From Catonia carolina (Eukaryota; Arthropoda; Insecta; Hemiptera; Achilidae): 64,000 bases of DNA. A model generated the notes under the pieces. It saw nothing but the letters and a program-made list of their open reading frames with translations. It ran no database searches and had not been told where the DNA came from. Where the stretch lies: contig JAQMRL010000021.1 in assembly GCA_035578175.1 (NCBI GenBank), forward strand, positions 3,878,226 to 3,942,225. The letters run 5' to 3'. Position numbers and translations under genes: made by a program. Each line of letters begins with the position of its first letter. The stretch's first letter is position 1. Positions 32,354 to 42,340 of the stretch are shown piece after piece.

Positions 32354-33136
32354 TCTATACTAATATAATAAAGAAGAAACGTCTGTTCGTTTGTTTGTTT
32401 GTTTGTGTGAGGTAATCTCAGAAACTACTGAACTGATTTTAAAAAATCTTTAATTGTTGCATAGCTTAGAGCTTCCTGATCAATATAGGCTATTTTGCAA
32501 CTTTATGTAACTTTAATTAAGTGAGTTAAGCAACTTATGCTGTGACAATGTCGCATATTGTTTTAGTTTATCGGGTGCATAGCACTTTTTTTAAGTCCTC
32601 TGGATGATGTATTTTTTTGGCTAGATGCATAATTCAACTTTTATATTTGATAGAAAAACCTGAAAAATAACATTCTATTCCAAAAACATTTAAAATTCTG
32701 AAATATTCAAAATTGTTATTTTGGTACTATATTTCATGTACGAGTATTTGTTTTCATTTTACAGGTAGTGAATGAATCATATTTATTTCCAATTACTCTG
32801 CCTACCTCACCCACGTATTACTGTCTCTTATCTCAGCCATATATCAACTGTCTCTTTCTTTTCCATTCGTATTCTTCTACGCATTCTATTCAATTCTGTT
32901 AAATCGAATGGACAAACATTTAAAACAGTGCAAATCAATTTGAGACAAGAGTGCTTCCTTCACTCATGGGCAGTTTTATGTCGGACTTTCTAAAGCTGGA
33001 AGTGCAAAAAAACAATTTATTTTGCTGCCACAGGGCAACAAAACCACAAATATTGTATATAGAGAGGTTTTAAAATAATTTAATGAGGCCTACATTAGCT
33101 GCTGTGAAGCGAAGCGAAGCGAGCGGGGGTTGCTAG
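32354..33136 (+). mobile_element. Non-autonomous Helitron, inner copy
   Basis: The plus-strand start TCTATACTAATATAATAAAG and end GGGGGTTGCTAG lie between A and T. It is homologous to the outer Helitron and inserted into it in the opposite direction, so the region reads as one long interrupted inverted repeat (32354-33060 against 33150-33833). The small open frames inside are accidental. Confidence 0.87.
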
Positions 33137-33837
33137 TATACAAAATTTGTGGTTTCGTTGCTCTGTGGCAGCAAAATAAATTTTTTTTCTGCACTTCCAG
33201 CTCTAGAAAGCCCGACATAAAGTTGTCCATGAGTGAAGGAAGCACTCTTGTCTCAAATCGATGTCCATCGTTTTAAAAGTTTGTCCCTGCGATTTAACAG
33301 AATTGAATAGAATGCATAGAAGAATACCAATGGAAAAGAAAGAGACAGTTGATATATGGCTGAGATAAGAGACAGTAATACGTGGGTGGGGTACGCAAAG
33401 TAATTGGAAATATATGATTCATTCACTACCTGTCGAATGAATACAAATAGCCTATATGAAATATAGTTCAAAAATAAAAATTTTGAATATATCCGAATTT
33501 TTAATGTTTTTGGAATCGAATATTATTCGTCCCGTTTTTCTATAAAAATAAAAGTTGAATCTTGCTTCCAACCCAAAAAATACACCATCCAGAGGACTTA
33601 GAAAAAATAAAAGTGCTATGCACCCGATAAATTAAAACATGCGACATCGTCACAGTTTAAGTTGCATAACTCACCTAATTAAAGTTACTTAAAGTTGCAA
33701 AATAGCCTATATTGAGTAGGAAGCTCTAAGCTATGCAACAATGAAAAAATTTTTAAAATCAGTTGAGTAGTTTCTGAGATTACCTCAGACACACAAACGA
33801 ACAGACGTTTCTTCTTTATTTTATTATTATAGATAAA

Positions 33838-34980
33838 ACTGGTATGAAACATTCACATAACTATATCGTCCTAATACAAATAATTAACAATAAACCTAAC
33901 ATTAGTAATAAAGCATTAAAAATTAACAAAAGACTAACCTCAAAAAACACAACCTTATTTCCTAACTGAATGATACGAAATGGAAATCAACCTCAGTTTG
34001 GCTTATTAATACGGAAAATCATTCTTTCAAGCTAATTTAGGCTCTGTAGAGAAAAATTCTCTTAATAAAAGTTGTGGATCTTTTACTTTCCTATAAATTT
34101 CATTTACACTTTTTTGTCGTAAAGGCTGAAACTGCCCATGATGGACAGGTGGAGTATCAAATTATTTACATTCAATCTGTTCGTTGCAGGGCTAAAATAA
34201 ATAGTTCTGTTTCTTATCACATGGTCAGCCAATTAAATGACTGAATCATTTAAGAACAGAAGAGGTATAGGTGCAAAAGACACTAATCAGAGTTATCTCC
34301 TCTGAAAGTAATGAATTTCATTATACAGCCAGACCCTGTGGTGAATGAAGTGAAGGTGTCGTTTGCAGAGTGGAAAATATGTGCTTTTCAGAGGGCCCGG
34401 CATGCTGATAAGCGTACTTTTTTACTCAGTGAGGAAGGCAACGGTAAACCACCTCACTCCTTGTTTTACTTAGTAAAACCTCTACAGGTTCAAACCAGCC
34501 TTTCGGCTGATGACCTAAACAACAACAAAGGCTGAAATCTTATAAAATCCATTTTTTACAGATTTTTATGAAAAAATAACAGAAAATCACTAATTACCGC
34601 TAAACTAAGCGTTATAAAAAAAATGTTGATATTAAAAGTTGTAGGATTTTAAATTCTCTACAACGTTAATACACAAATTTTTGCGCTAAAATGCATATTA
34701 AAGCCGCAATCTTAAAAAAACTATTTTTACGTGAAAACAGCCTCACCAAGAATTTCAGCAGACATGGCGCCTACCCTATCTTGTAGAGCATAAAAATGTA
34801 GTATATGAAGCGATTTAAAAAAAAAACATTCGTTTTTGAGAAATTCGCAAAAAGTTGAAAACTACACGTATAAACTACTACTTCTGGTTGACCAATTATG
34901 ATGAAAATGTTCGTGTCGGGTCCGGTCGTGGTGTTTAACTCAATTTTCAAGTTCATACGATGTTCCGTTCTTGAGATATT

Positions 34981-35031
<51 letters not shown>

Positions 35032-35135
35032 CAGGCACAGAGAGAGAGTGAGGGAGAGAGAGAGAGAGTAATCGCTAAAAACATGTTTTTTGGGTTCAGG
35101 GATTCTGAAAACGTGTACTATATCCGGTGAAACAG
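33838..35135 (-). mobile_element. HINE-like element, copy 10, carrying a SINE-C
   Basis: Minus-strand copy with a degenerate 3' end (GGTATGAAACATTCACA). It is split by a SINE-C at 34132-34526 and has a CA tract at 34984-35027 followed by a GA-rich stretch at 35038-35067. The 5' end is lost after TATCCGGTGAAAC. Confidence 0.83.
34132..34526 (+). mobile_element. SINE-C, complete copy with target duplication
   Basis: A 395-bp insertion in a HINE-like element, flanked by the 11-bp duplication AAAGGCTGAAA (34121-34131 and 34527-34537). The 5' end is CTGCCCATGATGG and the 3' end is ACCTAAACAACAAC. A B-box-like GGTTCAAACC lies about 45 bp from the 3' end. The target duplication and simple-repeat tail show that it moved by retroposition. 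No coding capacity. Confidence 0.88.
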
Positions 35136-35145
35136 AAATCAAAAT

Positions 35146-35198
35146 TGAAATCGAGTTTTCACCAGATCTACACGTTTTCAGACCCCCTGAACCCAATT
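35146..35198 (+). mobile_element. HINE-like 5' fragment
   Basis: About 50 bp (ATCGAGTTTTCACCAGATC to CCCCCTGAACCC) of the 5' conserved block in plus orientation. It faces copy 10 head to head. Confidence 0.7.
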
Positions 35199-35345
35199 AT
35201 GAAAACTTCGTTTTAAAAATTGTCACACAGAATTTTGATCCACTCAGCTTTTTTCATATATTTGTAAAACTTTTGGTTTTATGGAGCGGAAAATGGGAGT
35301 GTCAATACTTATCAAAATTTATATTTAATCTCCCCTTCCTAAAAA

Positions 35346-35995
35346 AATCTGGTGTGAAACACTCACACAACTTTCTCTTGCCAATGCAAATAATGACCAA
35401 TATAACCTAACATTAGTAATAAAACATTAGAAATAAACAAAAAACTAACTTCAAAAAAACATAACCTAATTTTAATCATGAATGAAAGACGCAAAATTAA
35501 AATCGACCTAAGTTTGCCTTAAAAATACGGAAAATCACTCTTTCACGCTAAATTAGGCTCTGTAGAGAAAAATGATATATACAAAAGTTGTAGATATTTT
35601 AATTTCCTTTGAATTTAATTATATACACTGTTATCGTAAAATGCATACTAAGGCCGAAATCTTTAAAAAATCGGATTTTTCACACGTTTTCGTGAAAAAA
35701 AAAACAAAAAATAATTTTTTTACGTGAAAACAGCCTTACCAAGAATTTCAGCAGATATGGCGCCTACTCTATCTTGTAGAGCATAAAAAAGGTAGTAAAT
35801 GAAATGTTATTAAAAAAATCGTAGGACCAGTTTGAAAAATTTCACGAATAAACTACTACTTCCGGTTAACCGATTTTGATGGAAATGTTCGTGTCGGGTC
35901 CGGTAGTGTTATGTAACTTAAGTTTCAAGTTCGTACGATGTTCCGTTCTTGAGATATTCTGTTCACACACACATACACACACACACACACGCACA

Positions 35996-36036
<41 letters not shown>

Positions 36037-36174
36037 CAGATTAATCGCTAAAAACATGTTTTTTGGATTCAGGGGGTCGTAAAACGTGTAGATCCGGTGA
36101 AAACTTGATATCGAAAAAACGACATGAAAACAATACTTTCCATCCTATATATTCATGTAGGCAAGAGAAAGTAA
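35346..36174 (-). mobile_element. HINE-like element, copy 11
   Basis: Minus-strand copy with both ends. It has an internal deletion of about 150 bp near 35705 and a CA tract with CGCACGCG variants at 35964-36035. Confidence 0.85.
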
Positions 36175-36413
36175 AAAAATATCTAAAACATCATGTTTAA
36201 TTTTAAAATTCCATTAATTTAAACAAAAAATTATCTTATTTTTTAAAGATATCTATTAATATTATTATCTACATTAGAGAGCCTGTAGATTAAAATTCTA
36301 TAAATGAATGATAAAACCGTAGTACACTACAACTTTTAAAAACATTAATTTTTTTCTGTGAATGAAACAAGAAAATTTTCATCATTTTTATAATAATAAT
36401 AATAATAATTGAA
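36175..36413. promoter_or_regulatory. Upstream region of the secreted-protein gene
   Basis: AT-rich sequence between a HINE-like element and the first Met of the cysteine-rich protein gene. The promoter and any 5' UTR exon should lie here or beyond the transposon. A possible acceptor (TATATGTTAGCAG) at 36443 would favour the downstream Met. No clear TATA box can be singled out. Confidence 0.3.
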
Positions 36414-36672
36414 ATGTTTTTATTACAATTAATATATGTTAGCAGAAGTAAAAATATAATGTCGATAAGTTTTCTTTTAATATTATTCATAATAAAATTT
36501 AGTTCAACACATCCGATTACCGGACATACTCGAGATTTTAACGATGCAATATTACAAGAAATAAATATTTACGATAAGTTATCATCAGTTAAACTTTTTA
36601 ACATTGATACTCATTTCGTTCATGAAGAAAGAAATATTAAAGTGTTTGGTCGAAATAGTAATATTAAACAAG
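36414..36672 (+). CDS. Small secreted cysteine-rich protein, exon 1 (signal peptide and pro-region)
   Basis: The frame opens with MFLLQLIYV and reaches a second Met beginning MSISFLLILFIIKFSS, a typical signal peptide (hydrophobic core, small residues, then THPITGH). The second Met, at about 36459, may be the real start. About 60 residues of charged pro-region follow, ending NIKQ, and the exon closes at an excellent donor (CAAG then GTAAGTAA at 36673) in phase 1. The ORF would otherwise stop two codons later, which supports splicing. Exon 2 at 40656 accepts phase 1 and stays open. The intron is about 4 kb and starts only about 20 bp before a HINE-like element. I recognise no named homologue. 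Confidence 0.7.
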
Positions 36673-36691
36673 GTAAGTAAATAATTTTTTT

Positions 36692-36823
36692 ACTTTCTCT
36701 TGCCTATATGAATATAATAAGAAGGAAAGTATTGGTTTCATGTCGATTTCAAGGAATCGAGTTTTCACCGGATCTAGACGTAAACAGACCCCCTGAACCC
36801 AAAAAACATGTTTTTAGCGATTG

Positions 36824-36902
<79 letters not shown>

Positions 36903-37672
36903 TGTATACAAAATATCTCAAGAACGGAACATCGTACGAACTTGAAACATAAGTTACATACCACTACCGGACCCGACACAAATATTTTCATCAAAATCGG
37001 TCAACCGGAAGTAGTAGTTTATTCGTATAATTTTTCACTTTTTTTGAAATTTTCTCCACAACTGGTTCTATGATTTTTTTAAAATCACCTTATTTGCTCA
37101 ATTTTTATTCTCTACAAGATAGGATAGGTGTTTGCTGAAATTCTCGGTGAGGCTGTTTTCACGTAAAAAAAGTGTTTTTTTTAAGATTACGGCTTTAATA
37201 TGTATTATAGCGAATAAATGTATGTAATAAAAAATGTAGAGAATTTAAAATTCGACAACTTTTATTTCAAACATTTCTTTGTATAATGCTAAGTTTAGCA
37301 GTAATTAGCAATTTTCTGATTTTTTCTAACGAAAACGTGTGAAAAATCGATTTTTTTAAGATTTCGGCCTTAGAATGCATTTTATGACAAAAGTGTATAT
37401 AATAAATTTTATAGGAAATATAAAATTTTAACAACTTTTATGCAAAGCATTTTTCACTACAGAGCCTAGTTTAGCGTGAAAGAGTGATTTTCCGTATTTT
37501 TAAGCCAAACTGAGTTCGATTTTCATTTTGCGTCTTTCACTCATGATTAAAATAAGGTTATGTTTATTGAGGTTAGTTTTTTGTTTATTTCTAATGTTTT
37601 ATTACTAATGTTAGGTTTATTGTTAATTATTTGCACTGGCAAGAAAAAGTTATGTGAGAGTTTCACACCAGA
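36692..37672 (+). mobile_element. HINE-like element, copy 12 (intronic)
   Basis: Complete plus-strand copy with an uninterrupted TG tract of about 70 bp (36828-36899). It starts about 20 bp inside the intron of the secreted-protein gene. Confidence 0.88.
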
Positions 37673-37739
37673 TTTTTAACATTGTATTTCTTTTGCAATC
37701 TTCTTTTTACGTTCTTTTTTTGCGTTCTCTTGCTTATAT

Positions 37740-37797
37740 GAATATACAGGTGATTCAAAACTATACGTAATGTCTTAGGGTCTCATTCTATAGTTAA
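37740..37797 (+). mobile_element. Foldback MITE end fragment
   Basis: ACAGGTGATTCAAAACTATAC and CATTCTATAGTTAAAAA match the left end of the foldback MITE at 54417. The rest is replaced by HINE-like copy 13. Confidence 0.7.
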
Positions 37798-38335
37798 AAA
37801 TCTGGTGCGAAACACTCACATAACTTTCTCTTGCCACTGCAAATAATATACAATAAACCTAACATGATAATAAAATATTAGAAATAAACAAAAAACTAAC
37901 CTCAAAAACATAACCCTATTTTAAACGTGTGTGAGTGACGCAAAATGAATATCGAACTCAGTTTGGCTTAAAAAACGGAAAATCACACTTTCACGCTAAA
38001 CTAGGCTCTGTAGAGAAAAATTCTCTTTTTAAAAGTTGTAGATCTCTTAATTTTCTATAAATTTTATTATATACACTTTTGTCGTAAAATTCGTACTAAA
38101 GCCGAACTATTAAAAAAATCGATTTTTCACACGTTTTTGTGAGAAAAAACAGAAAATTGCTAATTACCGCTAAACTAAGGGTTATACAAAAAAATGTTTG
38201 AATTAAAAGTTGTAGAATTTAAAATTATCTACAACTTTTATTTTTATTTTTTATTTGCGGCTACCCTATCTTGTATAGCATAAAAAATTTAGTAAGCGAT
38301 TTTTTCAAAATCGCCTGGTTTTTTAAAAAATTGTG
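37798..38335 (-). mobile_element. HINE-like element, copy 13 (partial)
   Basis: The 3' half of a minus-strand copy, rearranged near 38240-38335 where it meets plus-strand family sequence. It lies within the intron. Confidence 0.8.
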
Positions 38336-38350
38336 TGTGTATACAAAATA

Positions 38351-39480
38351 ACGGGTGATTCAAAAAGAGCGCCGGTTGTTAAACGGCTGGTAAATTTTTG
38401 TTTATCGGTTGGCAACATTGTTAGACCTCATTTCTATTTCGGAGAACATTCCGATTGACGATTCAGTTGTAGTTTCTCTTGTTCGCAGTGTAGTACTCTC
38501 GCAGTCTGTGTCTAACCATGGAGAAGTTTACTATTGCACAACGAGTGTTAATCTTCAAAACATTTTACCAGAGTGGAGAGAGTTATGCGGCTACTGTCAG
38601 GCGACTTCGCGGTACTCTAGGACGTAATGAAGCACCGAATGAATCAACAGTTCGCAGGCTCATGAAAAAGTTTTTTGAGACGGGTTCAACAGTCGACCTT
38701 AAAAGTTCTGGACGTCGTCGTTCTGGCCGAACTGAGCAGAACGTTGCGTTGGTTCCTGACAGTGTGGCTGTTAGTCCAGCAAAATCAATACGTCGCCGTT
38801 CTCAACAATTGGGTTTACGATGTTATTCTGTACGGAGAATTCTTCAGTACGATCTCCAATATCACCCGTATAAAATTCAGTTGACGCAACATTTGAAAGT
38901 GGCAGACCACCAGAAGAGACGACAGTTTGTTGACTGGGTATTGAGAAAACGGCAGGATGATGACACCTTCGCAAACAAAATCATTTTCAGTGATGAGGCG
39001 CACTTCCACTTAAACGGTTTTGTTAATAAACAGAACTGCCGTATATGGGGTTTAGAAAACCCTCGCGAGAAACAATATTGTTGCTCCGTGAACGGTTCCA
39101 GGATCGCATCATTTCTCGTAATTCCGACCATCAATGGCCACCAAGGTCGTGTGACTTGACGCCTTGTGACTTTCATCTTTGGGGTCATCTGAAGTCATTG
39201 GTGTATGCCAATAAACCCCGAAACATCAATGACTTGAAGGAGGAAATTCGACGGGTTATCGGGCAAATGGAAGTCGAAACTTGTCGTGCAGTAATATCCA
39301 ATTTCATGGACAGAGTTGATGCGTGCCAGCGCAGTAGAGGAGGACACATGCATGACATCATTTTTCATACATGAAATCGGAAGGTAAGATGAACTTGTTG
39401 ATTTATTTATTTTCAGTTTTTCAATAAAATAAATCTCTTAATTTGATATATCAAAACCGGCGCTCTTTTTGAATCACCCT
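38351..39480 (+). mobile_element. Tc1-like transposon, internally deleted
   Basis: The ends ACGGGTGATTCAAAAAGAG and CTCTTTTTGAATCACCCT form inverted repeats of about 26 bp that include GCGCCGG. It is inserted in HINE-like sequence at the ACAAAATATCTC site, so the TA target is likely although the right flank is altered. It lies in the intron of the secreted-protein gene, in sense orientation. Confidence 0.87.
38518..39374 (+). pseudogene. Tc1-like transposase with central deletion
   Basis: Frame 1 (38518-39159) opens MEKFTIAQRVLIFKTFYQSG, followed by a helix-turn-helix DNA-binding region and KIIFSDEAHFHLNGFVNKQN with the first catalytic Asp. At ENPRE the sequence jumps into another frame (39045-39374) that resumes ETILLLRERFQDRIISR, SCDLTPCDFHLWGHLKS and the C-terminus. 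Roughly 90-100 residues are lost, including the second Asp of the catalytic triad, so it cannot transpose. The preserved N-terminal half could still bind ends. The deletion point keeps RE-type sequence on both sides, hinting at microhomology. Confidence 0.87.
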
Positions 39481-40592
39481 AAATCTCAAGAACGGAACAT
39501 CGTACAAACTTGAAACTTGAAGCTTAAGTTACATACCACTACTGGACCCGACACAAACATTTTCATAAAAATCGGTCAAATGGAAGTAGAAGTTTATTCG
39601 TGTAATTTTTCACTTTTTTGCGATTTTCTCAAAAACTGGTCCTACGATTTTTTTTAAAAATCGCCTGGAGTACTAAATTTTTTATGCTCTACAAGATAGG
39701 GTAGGCGCCATGTTTGCTAAAATTCTTGATGAGGGTGTTTTCACGTAAAAACGTTTTTTTTAAGATTACGGCTTTAATATGCATTTTAGTGCAAAAGTTT
39801 ATATAATAAAAGTTGTAGAAAATTGAAAATTCTACAACTTTTATTGTAAATATTTTTTGTATCACGCTTAGGTTTAGCGGTAATTAGCGATATTCTGTTA
39901 TTTTCTCACGAAAAGTGTGAAAAATCGATTTTTTTTAAGATTTCGGCATTGGTATGCATTTTACGACTAAAGTGTAGGCCTTTATAATCAAATTTATTGA
40001 AAATTAACAGATTTTGAAGTTGATTTTCATTTTGCGTCTTTCACTCATTAAAAATCAGGTCATGTTTTTTGGGGTTAGTTGTTTTTTTATTTCTAATGTT
40101 TTATTATGCCCAAAACGGGCAGGAGGAGTGTTATTTTAATTGCACTCTTATCTGTTTGGTCCAGGGCTAAAAAAAATAGTTCTGTTTCTTATAACATCGT
40201 CAGCCACTTATATGACTGAACTATTTAAGAACAGAAGAGGTAGAGGTGTAAAAGACACTAGTCAGAGTTATCTCCTCTGAGAGTAATGAATTTCATTATA
40301 CAGTTGGACCCTGTGGTGAATGAAGTGAAGTTGTCATTTGCAGGGTGGAAAGTGAGTGCTTTTCGGAGGGCCTGGCATGCTAATAAGCATACTCTTTCAA
40401 CTCAGAGAGGAAGACAATGGTGAACCACCTCACTCCTCCTTTTTACTTAGTAAAACCAATAGAGGTTCAAACCAGCCTTTCGGCTGTTGACCTAAACAAC
40501 AACAATCTTTTATTACTAGACAAATGTTAGGTTATATTATTAATGATTTGCTTTGGCAAGAGAAAGTTGTGTGAGTGTTTCACACCAGATTT
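39481..40592 (+). mobile_element. HINE-like element, copy 14 (5'-truncated, carries SINE-C)
   Basis: Plus-strand copy starting at ATCTCAAGAACGGAAC directly after the Tc1-like element. It is split by a SINE-C at 40107-40505 and ends with the hairpin GTGTGAGTGTTTCACAC at about 40570-40586. It lies about 65 bp upstream of exon 2. Confidence 0.85.
40107..40505 (+). mobile_element. SINE-C copy with target duplication
   Basis: 399 bp, from TGCCCAAAACGGGCAGG to ACCTAAACAACAACAA. It is flanked by TGTTTTATTA (40097-40106) and TCTTTTATTA (40506-40515), a 10-bp duplication with one difference. Confidence 0.87.
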
Positions 40593-40655
40593 TTTGGAAT
40601 TAATGTATTTTTATTAAATATTTTAATTAATTTATTAAATTTATGTACTTTTCAG

Positions 40656-40888
40656 ATGATGACAAATTTTCTTACTGTAAATCAACCGATGCAATTATTG
40701 AATGTAACAAAATGTGCAATCAGAAAGATAAAAATAAAAATGGTGAATGTACGATTGATTCAAACAGGAATGTGAATTGCCAATGTAAAGATAAATTCAG
40801 TTTAGATGAATCTTTTGCAATATTTATGGATAATTATTTCCCTGTTATTTTGTTACATATTGGCGAACTTATGTACGGAGATCGATGA
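40656..40888 (+). CDS. Small secreted cysteine-rich protein, exon 2 (CSalpha-beta/defensin-like domain)
   Basis: The acceptor TTTATGTACTTTTCAG ends at 40655. Entered in phase 1, the exon reads DDDKFSYC and then six cysteines spaced C-x8-C-x3-C-x10-C-x9-C-x-C, with Gly two residues before the fourth (GEC). C-x3-C, G-x-C and C-x-C together are the signature of the cysteine-stabilised alpha-beta fold of arthropod defensins and related peptides. About 34 residues follow before the TGA, unusually long for a defensin. A weak donor (CAAT then GTAAAG, 40774-40784 area) could shorten this. An incomplete EGF-like module, with NGEC and CQC, is the alternative reading. A secreted defence or effector role is inferred. 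No activity is shown by the sequence. Confidence 0.62.
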
Positions 40889-40941
40889 ACTTAAGAGGAT
40901 AACACGAATTTTTAATATCAGACATTTTATATTTTAAATTA
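40889..40941 (+). other. Start of the 3' UTR of the secreted-protein gene
   Basis: Short AT-rich stretch after the stop codon. No AATAAA is present before the pogo-like element at 40942, so the polyadenylation site is unknown. Confidence 0.35.
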
Positions 40942-41057
40942 CAGTAAAGCATCGTTTATCCGGTCCTCGTTGATTCGGATTTCCGGCTAATCCGGATCAG
41001 ATTTGCCCGAGTCTGAGTCCTGAAAGACCTTAAAGCCTGAAAGACTTAAACCTGAAA

Positions 41058-41108
41058 AACCTTGCGCTCGGGATGACGTACGACGTCGTCATTCCGAGCG
41101 CAAGCTCA
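41058..41108. repeat. GC-rich palindrome, unit 1
   Basis: TTGCGCTCGGGATGACG and CGTCATTCCGAGCGCAA form a perfect stem around a short loop rich in ACGT. It is strikingly GC-rich for this window. Confidence 0.85.
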
Positions 41109-41115
41109 CTTCTCT

Positions 41116-41183
<68 letters not shown>

Positions 41184-41398
41184 CTGTGTGTGTGAACAGA
41201 ATATCTCAAGAAAGAAACATCATACAATCTTGAAACTTGAAACTTAAGTTACATACCACTACCAGACCCGACACGAACATTTTCATCAAAATCGGACGTA
41301 AAATGCATTTTACCAAAAAGTGTATGTAATCAAATTTTTAGGAACTTAAAAGATCTACAACTTTTATTCGAGCATTTTTCTCTACAGAGCCTAGTTTA
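41109..41398 (+). mobile_element. HINE-like fragment in pogo-like unit 1
   Basis: TG tract plus GAACAGAATATCTCAAG. After the TCATCAAAATCGGA segment it jumps by internal deletion to the 3' body (TACAGAGCCTAGTTTAGCG). Both element ends are missing. Confidence 0.8.
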
Positions 41399-41516
41399 GC
41401 GAATTTTTTATACAGTATCAGCAATTTTATATTTTAAATTTCAGTAAAACATCGTTTTTCCGGACCTCGTTGATCCGGATCTCCGACTAATCCAGATCAG
41501 ATTTGTCCGAGTCCTG

Positions 41517-41581
41517 AAAGAAGTGAGCTTGCGCTCGGGATGACGCACGACGTCGTCATTCCGAGCGCAAGCTCACTTCTG
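41517..41581. repeat. GC-rich palindrome, unit 2 (27-bp arms)
   Basis: Same palindrome as at 41058. The arms extend to AGAAGTGAGCTTGCGCTCGG and its complement, so the hairpin has about 27 paired bases. Confidence 0.87.
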
Positions 41582-42060
41582 TGTGTGCGTGCGTGTGTGT
41601 GTGTGTGTGTCTGTGTGTGTGTGAACAGAATATCTCAAGAACGGAACATCGTACAATCTTGAAACTTGAAACTTAAAATACATATTACTACCGGACCCGA
41701 CACGAAAAGTTTCATCAAAGCGGTCAACCGGAAGTAGTAGTTTATTCGTGTAATTTTTGCACTTTTTTGCGATTTTCTCAAAAACTGGTCCTACAATTTT
41801 TTTTAAAATCGCCTGGTTTACTACATTTTTTATGCTCTACAAGATAGGGTAGGTGTTGGCTGAAATTCTTGGTGAGGCTGTTTTCTCGTAAAAAAATTAT
41901 TTTTTTAAGATTACGGCTTTAATATGCATTTTAGCGCAAAAATGTACCTATATAATTAAAGGTGTAGAAAATTTAAAATGCTACAAATTTTATCTCAAAC
42001 ATTTTTTTGTATAACGCTTTGTTTAGCGGTAATTAGCGATTTTCTGTTTTTTTCTAAACG
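41582..42060 (+). mobile_element. HINE-like fragment in pogo-like unit 2
   Basis: TG tract and about 430 bp of body up to GCGATTTTCTGTTTTTTTC. The 3' end is absent. Confidence 0.8.
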
Positions 42061-42071
42061 AGATTATACTG

Positions 42072-42340
42072 TAAACTAATTTATTTAGGTTTTTTTACGT
42101 TTCTTTATAAAAATATTGTGGTATTAGATGTAAGAGATAAATAATATTAGTTTAAATTATTGTACATAGTAATTTTATTAACATTTGAGTAAAGACAGTA
42201 TTATTTAAATTAAGATTAATTTTTATAACATATAAATAAATAAAATATATTATATTTTTGTTATTATTATTATTAGTCGTAAAAAAACCTGAAGTCCTGA
42301 AGTGGAAGACGCTAAGTAAATCTGGTTTGTTTTTGGGATT
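42072..42340. other. AT-rich spacer
   Basis: No gene. It holds a short ATT run near 42260 that may be the simple-repeat tail of the minus-strand LINE remnant next to it. Confidence 0.45.

Larger units (their letters stand above)
31976..33833 (-). mobile_element. Non-autonomous Helitron, outer copy, carrying two insertions
   Basis: On the minus strand it starts TCTATAATAATAAAATAAAG at 33833 and ends with a GC-rich GAAGCGAAGC... segment and CTAG at 31976, flanked by A and T. A LINE fragment (32015-32310 plus duplication) and a second Helitron (32354-33136) lie inside it. Its own length is about 775 bp. Confidence 0.87.
40942..42071 (+). mobile_element. pogo-like composite with a duplicated internal unit
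   Basis: The ends CAGTAAAGCATCGTTTATCC and AACGAGATTATACTG lie between TA dinucleotides. Inside, a unit of about 500 bp is repeated: the pogo-like end (40942 and again CAGTAAAACATCG at about 41446), a GC-rich palindrome, a TG tract, and a HINE-like body fragment. No transposase. CCGG-rich text after the ends (CGGATTTCCGG, CTAATCCGGATCAG) resembles pogo/Tigger ends. Confidence 0.7.

Noticed and set aside
36708..37073. Open frame with FSPDLDVNRPPEPKKHVFSDW
   Set aside because: This peptide recurs at every HINE-like copy (5272, 26245, 29653 and others), but the frame always runs into the TG tract and carries no known domain. It could be checked for selection, but looks like chance openness of a conserved DNA block.
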